Shown here in pieces: positions 26,787-37,583 of a stretch of DNA of 64,000 nt. Each line of letters begins with the position of its first letter. The stretch's first letter is position 1. This stretch comes from Crocodylus rhombifer. Its lineage: Eukaryota; Chordata; Crocodylia; Crocodylidae. The notes below the pieces were generated by a model. It saw nothing but the letters and a program-made list of their open reading frames with translations, did no database searches and was not told the DNA's origin. The DNA is taken from contig JAVSML010019020.1 in the NCBI GenBank assembly GCA_038503035.1, positions 62,001 to 126,000 on the forward strand, in the 5' to 3' direction. The position numbers were made by a program, and so were the translations under genes.

Positions 26787-29700
26787 CACTAGCTGGTCCT
26801 GAGAGGCTTGAGGAGGCTAGGTTTTATGAATACATACTTGCTTAATTCATTATTGCTCAACATGCATTTATTGGGATTTTTAACACTGACATTTTGCTGG
26901 TGGGAAAGGGTGAATGATGCATAACTGATGTTCTTGATTTTTTTTATTTTAGGTCTCTGGGTAGAGGAAAATTTAAAAGAAAGTAAAATGTTTGGTAATG
27001 GCATGTTTGCAATTTAGTTTTCTCAGTTAAAATAATGTCACTAACATGTTGAATATATGAGGTCTTATTTCCATATCAAAACATGCTTTTCATTAAAATT
27101 AGGTTTATTAGATGGTGGCAATATTAACAGTAACTAGTGAACTGAAGGATTATTTCCAGTCATCATGGGGAAGATTTTCAAAGTACTTAAGAGAAGCAAG
27201 ATTTGCAAGGTGAGGTAGTAGCTTTTATTGGGAGGGAGAGTATACAAGGTTTTGTGTTTCAGTTTCCCTTCATCAGGTCTGGGAAAGACACAGCCACAGT
27301 CCAAGTTAAGTTAAAACAATTGCTTTTGTTTACCCTAATTATGTGTTATAAATTTGAAAGGGAAGTGGGAGAAAGGAAGTTAGCAGAGGTCAAGGTGAGA
27401 GAGTGGTTATAATGAGCCATAAAAAAACACCTTTGTTAAGCATGTGATTTTTTTGATATCCAGAAAAGTTATGTATTTTTGTTGCTAGGCTACTCTTCCA
27501 GAGGAATTGTGTACATTTCCTTTGAGGATGTAGGGCATTGAAGCGAGAGGAGGGCTGGTGGTTCTGTGGAAAGCGTTCTCCCACTGGTGATACTGGGAAT
27601 ACTCCTCTCCTTTAATTCTGCTGTCAGAGTTTGTTCTGGTGCGTAGCTGTTGTCTGGTTTCACACAACGACTCTATCAGTTATTTTGGTGGCTCAAGCTG
27701 AAGATAGTCACCTTGTGGTATTTTTCAGTGGGCCCAAGCAGATTTAAATAGCAACATCACATTGGTAATGACCCAACAACAAAAATAGTCCTAGAAAAGT
27801 ACTCTATATTGACTATTCTTTAGTCAGCTAGAGTTTCCCAAAACTGGTGTATTAAGATCTGAGCCACTCATTGTTGAATATACAGTAAGAGCTGCTCGTT
27901 GTTCATATGTTGATTGGAAGAGCAAAAAAGAAGTAGCAGCAGCAGCATATAAAACAGAGAGAAAACTAAAAAAATAATCAAACAGCGTGTATTTACAGAG
28001 GACAGGAACCTGCTGAACGATCAAGTATTGGGGAATCCAGCATCTCTGGAATAGGTTACAGTTCAACAGATGTCTTCTTTATTTATATACTTCTGGTTTT
28101 GGGCTGTGTATTCAGGGGACACCATTTTTATGGACCAGGGAAATAGTATTCCTCTTTGCTGATCCGATAGTCAGAATAATGCCCATTCAGTTCAAGGGCT
28201 TTTTAGGATTAGAAAGATGTTGACATACCAGAGGACATTCAGGGAAGCAAAATAAAAATGATTAGGGGGTGAGAGGGATTGTAACATGGGTAGGACAAAT
28301 AATTAAGCAACTGGGACAATTCCAGACTGGGTGTAAGCAGGCACAACTAATAGAATTTCACTTGCTTATGCCAGACATGGATTTGGATTTCTTTGTCCTG
28401 CTTGTATAAATAACACTTAAGGAATGGTGCTCCCAGTATTTGAATAAAGGAGAGAATAGACTACCAGTGGCTTAGGAGGTGTCCATGTTTGTTACATATG
28501 AGGATCCACAGTTAAATTCTGTGGGGATGTTTTTGTGATGGAGAATTAAAAAATACTTAAACCAAAGGCAAAACAGTGTAACAGGGAAAGCACGACTCTG
28601 CCAAGTGCTATAACTTGATATAGGAAGTTAGTGCATGGTACCTTTATGTATGCCTAGAAGATTAAATTTTAAAGATTAGTGATCATGGGTTTGTTTTGCA
28701 CAACAGGCAGTTTGACCTGGTGCCAAAGGAAACCGGCTACTCAAAATAATTTGTTCTTGCTATAGAGAGAGAAATGCATCTCTCTGAAGATTTTCTGAGT
28801 GTTTAATTACATATAGCTAGGATTTAAATTGATGATTTATCTGTATAAATGTTTGGATAGTATTAAAATTATCTCCCAAACCAAAAAAAAAATTTAAACA
28901 ACCATCAAGTTCACTAAACCCTTTTTTATCATATATAACAATCAATTATTTATAACAACCATCCACATTAAAAATGTGAGTGAATACCTGAAGATACCAA
29001 ATCTTAATATGACATACAAATCCAGTCTCCTTATAAAGTATTAAAAAAGCCCTGTAGATTTAAGCTCTGTGCAATACCTTGACTTAATTCTTGGATTCTG
29101 GAGTTTTTATATTGTTTTGTTAATTTGATGCTGGTATCTAATCATGTTCCTTTAAATTAATTATTGTGGATAAGTTTAAAAGTAATAGATTTATTAACTG
29201 ACAATGGATTTTTCTATAAAGGAGTTGCACTGCTATTTCTTGTGAATAATTTTGAATATGTAATTTGTTTGGAAAGTGTCTAATAATATTGATTTATGGC
29301 AAAAAAAACGTATATGCTTATAGACCTGTATTTGAGGAAGATCCATATTTGCCCTAAGGACCTCTGCATATAGGTTTAGATACTGCGCTATGGATGAAGT
29401 GCAGGTAGCAGAACTTGGGGCAAGTGTGACAGATGACTTCAAGACTATATTTCACTTTCCTGATTCTCTTGCTCCTGCAGATAGCTGGTCCTCCTTCACT
29501 GAGCTAGAGTCCTGAAGGCTGCAACCAAGAATTTGTGTAGCATAAGGGCATCCCAGCAGTGTAATCTGGCTACCTGTCTCTTACCTTGATCACAGAAGGG
29601 AGGAAGAGAAGCATAAAATCATCAGCCTTCTCTCTCTGGTGCTACAGAATCCTCTTTTACAGTGGGATGATCCTTCTAGGGCCAGAAATAAAGCAATTGT

Positions 29701-31312
29701 TTTATTTTAGGGTCCACATATTCCAGTGCTGCTTTGCAAAGCGGCTGTTTCACAGAGAAAAACTTGTCCCGCAAGCTGGAGATCTCTATTTCAAAACAAT
29801 TTTTTTGTTTTGCTGTTGTGAGTGTAACATCTATTTGGAGCTAAGGTTCCAGATTAAATCAAAGGAAGTAAAGCAAAGTTGCCCCTAACCACTGTGATTG
29901 CATGGGGTGAAAAAGCATATGAAGCATATAAAATTGCATTGTGCAGGAAGAGCCAAAGATTTTCTTTAGTAAACATCGAGGAGACTGGTGGCTTGGTATT
30001 CTTTTACCTCTTTCCCTTCAGTCTGTGTAAACTGGGGGATTTGGAGGGGTGTATCTTGTTGCTTGTATCAGTTCTGGTTGGCTTTCTGTGCACTGTGCCC
30101 TTAAGGGTAAAGACGTTCCCTTCCCCCCCTCTTCTTTCTCCTGTTGCTGCAGAGACAGCTGCCATTTGTGGCCTCCTGGACCTGCCATGGAGACGGTGCT
30201 CAGTGTTCTCCCTGGGGAGGCTGCTTGTGTTACTCCAGGTTTAATTGTTCTCTCCCTATACAATAAATTCTTTCAGACTGAAACGTGTGGTTGCTCCGTG
30301 CATGATAAAGGCAAGAGCATGGCCCTTGTATGCTGAGAAGCTAAAATGGGTCCATCCTAATGAGAACACTGGGAAGCTTGTCGCCTGCCTACCTCCTGCT
30401 TCCCTGCACAGTGTGGGAGGGTGGGGGCTGCTTTCACCTGCAGTAGTCCTAGGCCCTGTGTCCTGCAAGTTAAGGCCCTGGAGGACTGGGCATGGGGGTA
30501 GGGGAGGGACAACAGGTCCCTGCTTTCCCCTGTGCAGTCTCTGCCGTCTGCTTGGGGTGGCTGCAGAGTACTCTGTCTTGGTATTAGTTGGTAGCATCTG
30601 CTGCATTGGTGCAAATGATTACACAGGGTACAAAGCAGTAGAGGGTCAGACCAGATTAGGTACTGCCCCTTTCAGGGGATGGGACTAAGCTGTTGACCCA
30701 GTCATTCAGGTGAGAAGGGCAAGGGGCTCAAGTTTCCTTATACTCCTTAGCCTGGGTAGGGAAGATTTGTTTCCCCTGGACTTCTCCAACACAGCCTGTT
30801 GCAGAAGTTTGCTTTGTTATTATCATGTATGCTTTGAAGGCTGAACTTCCATTTTACCAGCAGCCCAAGTATTGGGGGCTGTGGAGCTTTAATGCAGCAG
30901 GTCGTAGAGGATGGGCCAAAATATATTGTGGGGGATGAGGAGGGGAGCAGGATTAGAAAAGGTCATCCTTATTAGGAGGGGCAGAATGTGCTAGTCCTGC
31001 ATTCTCCCGGGACTGCTGACCAGGGTACAGAAGAAGTCAGAGCCTTTGCTGGGCAGCCTTACTGGTGTGGAGCGTTGTTGGTTGCACCAGAGATTTGCTC
31101 ATGTTGGTAAACTTCAGCTGTGTTTCCTCCTGCTTCAGCTTCCCTCTTGGTAGCAAAGATGGGAGTGCTAGTGTTTTCATTGCAGCATCCTTAACTGCTG
31201 CTTTGAGCAGGGTAGTGGCACAGTCTGAATATACCAAAGTCCCGCCTATACTGGCAATCCCACTGGAGGGGCTGTGACAGCAAGAGACTTCCTGCACCTG
31301 CTGGGACAGAAC

Positions 31313-31600
31313 TACAGCTACTCCTTGCTTAACGTCATAGTTATGTTCTTGAAAAATGCGACTTCAAGCAAAACAATGTTAAGCAAATCCAGTTAGTTAA
31401 GTCACAATACTTACCTGCTAGCAGGAGGCAGCCAAACAACATTTTAACTGAACATTGTGTGACTTTCATAGATTGTTAGGGGCTAGAAGCGACCTTGTAG
31501 ATGAGCAGGTCCACTTTAAACAAGCATGTTGTCTAATACATCAGTGATGCAATAACAAAACAATGTAAGCTGGGACGACATTAAGTGTGGAGTACCTGTA
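31313..31600. mobile_element. Tigger/pogo-like short transposon
   Basis: Left end TACAGCTACTCCTTGCTTAA and the reverse complement of the right end, TACAGGTACTCCACACTTAA, form an inverted repeat typical of Tigger-type elements, which insert at TA. The inner arms continue with further pairing. A CR1 3' terminus appears to sit inside (about 31468-31530). Confidence 0.65.
31468..31530 (-). mobile_element. CR1 3' terminal fragment nested in the Tigger-like element
   Basis: The plus strand reads TTCATAGATTGTTAGGGGCT, then AGAAGCGACCTTGTAGATGA and CAGGTCCA, antisense to the CR1 3' end. It is short and degenerate. Its position inside the element implies it inserted after the DNA transposon. Confidence 0.5.
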
Positions 31601-34600
31601 CGTTCCTTCACTCTGTGAAAGGGGTTAGGGAGCGTTACACCACTGTGATACCCTGTTTCATCTCATTTTGCCAGCACAGGCCTGATTAAATTCTGTTAGA
31701 TGTATACTAAAGATCTGGTTCTGAAATGGCAAAATCAAGCCATGTTATTACAGGGTTAGTGGGTTACAGTGATATTGTAGGTGATGCTGTTGATATAAGT
31801 AGGCTGCGTAATGAAGGAATTGTCAGTCTGTGGAGCGTGACTGCCTTCCTTTTCTTTATGGCGGGGTCTAGAAAGCTCTTCTCTTGGAATCGAGGGTTGT
31901 TAAAAAGAAAAGGTCAAGAGCCACTGCTCTGACCCATCTGTGATTGGAGCATAAATGAGGCCCTTGGACTCCTTTGCATTTGGGAAGCCCAATTGCCAGG
32001 ATTCTGTCTGCAGCTTGTGTGTATGGGCAGAGGGTGAAACTGAGGGAGGATTTTGGGTGCTTTGCCTTTCTGTTATGCATTTGCAGGATCTGGCCCTTGA
32101 TAGTCTTGTTTTGTTTTTTTAACATACCCAGAGGCTGAGCGATGGGTGCATAACTAGAAGGCAGAAACGCTTATAGCTGGGATGGCCTGCAGAACAGATG
32201 AGAAGTGACGCCAGACAGATGGTTGTGTCCCTTCTCCCTGCATTTCTCACATGGCTGACGGGTTCACAGATGAAGGCAGAACAATGACAGTTGACATCTT
32301 TTAAAGAAGTTTGGTAAATTGGGAAATGCTGCAAGGGGTTTCCCTTTGGCGCTGTTGAATGTGCTGTCATGCTTGATTTGTGTAATGGGGATGGGTTGTG
32401 ATTTGCAGGTGCTGCAGGCGAAACTGGCTCAATGAGGGCTGCTAATTTAAGGGAAAATAACTCTAAAAATGGTGTTAAGTTCCCCCATCTTTGAATTTGC
32501 AGTTAATTTGTTGCTGGCTGTTCTCCTTTCATCCATCCCTAGTACAGCTCTTGTTGAATACTAGAAAAGCTATTTGATTAAAAGGTTGATTAATACGTTG
32601 CTAATAGGCCTCTGGTTCAGTTTGATGTTGCTAGAGGAGTGTCAGTATTCATGAAGCCTTGAAAATTGTCTGACAGATTCAGTTGAATACAAGTTTGTCA
32701 CAGAGCAGTGTACACTCTGCTTAATTAAAATATTGGCAACGTCAGTTTCGGAGTTCAAATTTCCAATCCTAGATAGTTCTCAAAGAATGGGGGAGAGGGG
32801 AAGGGGGACACACAAGACTTGGCATTTTAGTCATTTGCAATAATTATTAATCTTTTGTGACGCTTGATAGATTAGCAAATGGTGGCATTGGTTTGTGAAT
32901 GCTGGACAAAGTCAGGATTACCTAGCTACTTTACTGGGTGAATTTTATTCTACCAGTTCTCCTGGTTAGGTAATTCGCTAAATGCCAATTGCAGTATCCC
33001 CAGGCATAACATTGTTGACAGTGGTATGATTGCCTCGTGCCAAGAGAGGTTGCTAAGAAAGGTTGTTAAAATTAAATTTGACTATCCCTGTGCTGTGGTC
33101 TTTTTTTTTTTTTAAAGATATATCTTTCATTTATTGGCTGAAAAATTCCACCGTGTTCATTCCCCACAGTTAAGATTTTCCCAGGTCAGTTCAGATACAG
33201 CTAAACTAATTAGTGGGAGTTTAAAACCAGCAAGCACGCTTGCTAATTTAAGTGGCTTCTGTCATCTGCAAGCCGTTGTTTATGACTTTCTACCTGAGGG
33301 ATTATGGAGAACTGCCATTTTGGATGCCTAATAACCTACTTAGCTGTGTATTAGTGGGCAAGATTGATAACTCGTGTGATACCTTTTTATTGGATTAATA
33401 AATTTTAAAGATACACGAGTTCTTGGGCCAAAGTATTTTCCTTGTTCAGTCATGGTCTTCACCGTGTTGAACTGAACTGCAATACAGTAAAGGTTAGTAC
33501 TGTGTCGTAATAAAAATAATGCTGGTCTTTTCCTGATTTCTGTTTGTGCTGTTGGGGCGTATCTGTACTGGATATGGTTGACAGGTAGAGAAGCTCTTTG
33601 TTATAAATAAACAGTCTTTGCCCTGGAGATCAGCCTGCAGGTTTAGAGCTCCATAAGATCTTTCTTGCCAGCTTGTTTACAAGACTTCTTGGGACCTCAC
33701 AAAGCCAATTTTGCTAGACCTGCCTGAAACTTATCCAAATCATGTGGCTGCTGCTATGTCCGCACCCTTGAGCTTTGAGTAGGATGGTATAAAAATAGCT
33801 GAGAGCTCAGTCTACTGTCTGCTTGGACTTACATGGTTCTTACATTCTCAGAATGATTGATTGATTTTTTTTTTAAATGGAGTGATTGAGGGACTTTTTT
33901 TGTCTAGAGAAGTAACTGCTGCAAGAAATTTCATGTATATGAAAAGCAACCAGGATGGAGCAGGCTGGATTCTCATCTCTGTGACGCTGGGGTGAAGATG
34001 GTATGTCCCCACCAGTGTGGCTGGAGCAGAATCTTGCTCAGGGTGTGCAGTAATTTATTCTTTTAGAAACCTGACATAAAAGGCAGCATGCAGCTGCTCC
34101 TGGGACTGAGCTGTGACTCAGACTTGCAGCTCCCCTCCTTCTTTGATAGCCCCTCTCCCCCTCAGCCTCTTGCATATACAGATCACATGACACAGAGGAA
34201 GTTTAAACCTCTCGACTCCCCTTCCCCGACATATAAGGTGGCCCACGTCTGAGCGTGCAGTCTTCATGTTTTAAGTACAAAACTGTCTATGGTGCCTCCC
34301 CCAATATAATATAAGTACCAAGCATTTGGGACCAGGCGATTTTCCCCAGACGGTGTATGCAGGTCTGCTGTAGACAGAGGAAGAGGGTAGGAATCCTTTG
34401 TCCTCAGCAGCGTCCTGCACGCACATATAACATGCAGTTGGCCATGCTGTGGGGTTAGGAATTGACTGGCTGAGTGTAGGTGGGGAGGGAGCAGAGTGAG
34501 TGGCAGTAGTGGTAGGTGGGCTCCCATGCCCAGGGCTCCAGTCAACCTCCACTACTCCAAAGCCCTTTGGTGCCTAACCTTTCCCAGAGCTGTTCTACAG

Positions 34601-36079
34601 AGTACGGCACTTAAAATGTCAGTGGCTGAGTACAGTAGAGCTCCAAGCCCTTGCTGTCTCTGGGGGACACGAGAGGGTGAAAAGCAAGGCAAAAACCTCA
34701 TTATTGTTATTAGTATTATTTAGATGTGTTTTCCTCCCTATCCAGAAAGCCTCAGGGTGGGTTACAATAAAAGACAAATAACCCACAAGGTAAGAAACAA
34801 CAACAGACTCCCACAGCAACTCCCAAAAGCTCTGCTCTACCCTACCCACTCCTTATAGGAAGTTTCTTAGTTTGGTCAAGGGTGGGGTGGTAGTGGTGTT
34901 GGTGGTGGGTGGAATTATGTCTTTGTTCAAGTGCCAACCATCAGCTTGTTGCTTTGCATCTCTGAGACATGGAACCAAGCCAGGCAAGACCAAGTCTGAT
35001 ATTCCTAAGGTAGCAAACAGAGTCTTTCAGCCCTTCTTTGTACAGTGTCAAGAAGCTCACAAGGGCATTCCCTTGCTGCCTTTGCTCAAATTGCATGCGA
35101 TTGAAAGAGGGCAGAGAGGGTGGCAGTTTCAAAGGGAGAACTTGGGAGGGAGAGGGTGAGGGAGAATGAGCGGCCTCTGGGTGGCAAGCTTGGGGCTCGG
35201 CCCAAGTCCCAGAAGCACCTGCTGGCTCAAATAAAGTCATAACGAAAGACCCTGGCCCTCGTGTTGCAGTTACAAATCCAAGCTGCTGACACCTGTTGCT
35301 GCTGGCGTGAGGCTGCCCTAAAACCATTTAAACTGTTTTTTTCTACTGTTCCAGCCAACAACTTCTCCCTTTTGATTCATGAATAGTCACTCACAAACGC
35401 AAATCAGGAGAATTCATGACTGCTTGTGGTTTTGTTAAGTGGCTTTTTCAGGCAGCAGATGCTGAGCCCAGGCTTGAACTTGTCCTGGCTTGTGGGTGAA
35501 TTGAGCAGCACCCAAATAGGAGAGAAATTAATGGATTTGCAGGGTTTTATAAGAAAAGCGCCAAAGCAAGATGAATGGCCCCATTACAAAGAGTTTAGAG
35601 CAGTAGCTGGTTTTTGCTTCTTGTTGAATGCAGTTTCTGCAGCAAATAATTATGGCCACTTTTAAGTTATTAGGGATAAATTGGATAATATATATTTTTA
35701 AAAAGCTGTAAAATTGACCCAAGATGTTAAAGTTCAGATCAGGATCCAAAATAAGAACGGTTTTGTTTCTAGGTTTTACCATCTCCTTTTATAACAGCAG
35801 AGTTGCAAGAAATGTATTATCATCTTCTTTGCATATTGAAAAATAAGGGTTCATAGTGCTGCTTACTGAGCATCAGGCCCAGATGATGAGACCAGTTTAA
35901 AAATAATTTTAAAACCATATGTTTAAGGGTGCTTTCTATTTTCCTTTTCATGTTTGAGACTTTTTCAAGGTTTCTGTTTTCTTTCTTCCCTCACCCAGAA
36001 GGTCTAGAAACTTATTTTTCTCTGTGATGAAAGCTGAGATTCTGGTGTTCATGTACTCACCTGGCTTCATGGTTTAGGG

Positions 36080-36320
36080 CAGTGATTCTTTAACCAGAGT
36101 GCTGCTAGATCCTTTGAACGATGCTATGAGGCATGAGGAGATAGGGAGATAAGCATACACTCAGGCTTGTCCATGTCTAGTTGATTCCCTATCCTCATTC
36201 AGGCAGTCTGCAAGGAAGTAAGCACTGTAATATCTAAATTAGTTTTGGAAATTGGGTGGGACTCACTTCACAAAAGTTATTTAGGGGCGCTGTGGGCCCC
36301 CAAAAAGTTGTGAACCACTG
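36080..36320 (+). mobile_element. hAT-Charlie-like short transposon with 8 bp target duplication
   Basis: The ends CAGTGATTCTTTAACC and GTTGTGAACCACTG are imperfect inverted repeats. The flanking 8-mers GTTTAGGG (36072-36079) and GTCTAGGG (36321-36328) match at 7 of 8. There is no coding capacity. It lies about 0.8 kb before CEP68 exon 2. Confidence 0.82.
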
Positions 36321-37142
36321 GTCTAGGGCTTTAAGAAGCATGCTACATGCTGAAGGATTTGCAGGAGTGTCATGGGATTTTTTTAACCAAGGGTGATCAG
36401 TAACATAAAGGTATTGGTTGTACAAGCAGACTCTAAGAGGATGACTTTTTATTGTTCTTTACTTTTTCACATTTGGGTGACTTTCAGTCCAAAAAAGTGC
36501 ACACGTCTCTGTAAAGTACTGGTCTTTCCCATCCCAAGATGTTAGGGGTTCAATTTTCTCACCATTCTATACCAGAATGAAGAGTCACCAGAAAAAGATA
36601 AGGGATAGAGATACTGGAAAACAGGTAGAACATTTTTAACAGAAAAATCATTCCCTGTGTGACCTCAGTTCTAGTATTCAAAGGAAATCTCAACACTTTT
36701 ACAAGATAAGCAGGGGAACAGAAATTCATTGGCCTATGGACACTAATCACCAGGAATTTAACACAGACAATGACTTCATGGTCCATTATAATCTTCCTGA
36801 TGCTTGCTAACCCCTACGCTTCACGGATGATAACAACCTTACTTAATAAGCTTTTGTTCAATCTGCTTTTTAGCTCTACTGTATCTGCTTCTGTCTCAGA
36901 GACCCAAGGAAGGGTACTATGATACCCAAAAGCTTGCCTTTGTTTATACCAGCCATACAATTGGTTCAGTAAAATATATCACCTGCAAGAATTTTTTCAT
37001 GAAAATGATGCAACTGATCTTTTTTTTTTGGCCCAGGACAGATTAAAGTTTCTTAGCTGGAGGGTAAAGTATATCCAGTTTCATATCCAGTTATATAGAG
37101 ATAGGGAGAAGGAATTATTTTTTTTGTATATATTTCTTTCAG

Positions 37143-37583
37143 ATTCCAATGCTGCATAAATAGAATCTTTTGAAAGGAAGAGGGTTAGTATAAATGGCCT
37201 TGGATGTGGAAAAATCAACTTCTGAAGCCTCGCTGAATGTGCCATGCCAGTACAACGGTAGGTGAAACTGCAGAGAACTGGACACTGACTACCCAGAGTT
37301 AGTTAGCAGTATGTGCCAGTTCTTAGACGCAGAAGAAGGGAAGTCCTCCCCAGAAGGAACTGAGAGTGCCGCACTGGATGGAAGCAGTTCCCCTGTAACT
37401 GGCATCACCCAGCAAAACCCAGGCTGCAGTAAAGAAATGTCTTTACTACACTCTTCCAGGTTGCCCAGAGCAAAAGTGAAAGCAAACTATGTGGAGAGAT
37501 GGCCATTAACTGCTAGACACATTTGTGGTACTGATCTACCCCACTGGGTTCACGCCACTGTTCCCCACTCAGGAGGACAGCAG
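37143..37583 (+). CDS. CEP68: CEP68 exon 2 with start codon and in-frame TGA
   Basis: The acceptor TTTCTTTCAG ends at 37142 and the donor CAG|GTGAGC is at 37583/37584. The start ATG at 37194-37196 opens MALDVEKSTSEAS, close to human CEP68 MALGEEKAEAEAS as I recall it. The same frame has a TGA at 37263-37265 (codon 24), then continues with NCREL and runs open to the donor. In human the region reads GRGSCRE, so the stop falls where glycine is expected. A second in-frame ATG at 37311 (codon 40) could serve as start. The rest of the exon keeps phase 0 into exon 3. The TGA may be a true mutation, an allele, an assembly error, or a sign that translation starts at 37311. Confidence 0.82.

Larger units (their letters stand above)
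24830..37142 (+). other. CEP68: CEP68 intron 1
   Basis: This roughly 12.3 kb stretch joins the CpG-island donor to the exon 2 acceptor. It contains R2 copy 2 with a nested transposon, hAT elements at 26139-26419, 26570-26786 and 36080-36320, and a Tigger-like element at 31313-31600. A degenerate repeat near 27200-27290 looks related to about 33370-33450. An LTR-like TATA and poly(A) pair lies near 29926 and 30262. I recognise no embedded gene; frames of 120-147 codons near 29879-30688 overlap on both strands and carry no motif. Confidence 0.6.

Noticed and set aside
29879..30688. Overlapping 95-147 codon frames on both strands
   Set aside because: Mutually overlapping, no splice context, no family motif; likely chance in a GC-richer stretch of CEP68 intron 1.
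37257..37265. Alternative donor G|GTAGGT in CEP68 exon 2 just before the TGA
   Set aside because: Splicing 37257 to 39339 shifts frame and meets a stop within a few dozen codons, while the downstream donor CAG|GTGAGC keeps phase 0 and the expected protein length.
37263..37265. TGA in CEP68 read as selenocysteine
   Set aside because: The homologous human residue is glycine, CEP68 is not a known selenoprotein, and I saw no reason to expect a SECIS element.
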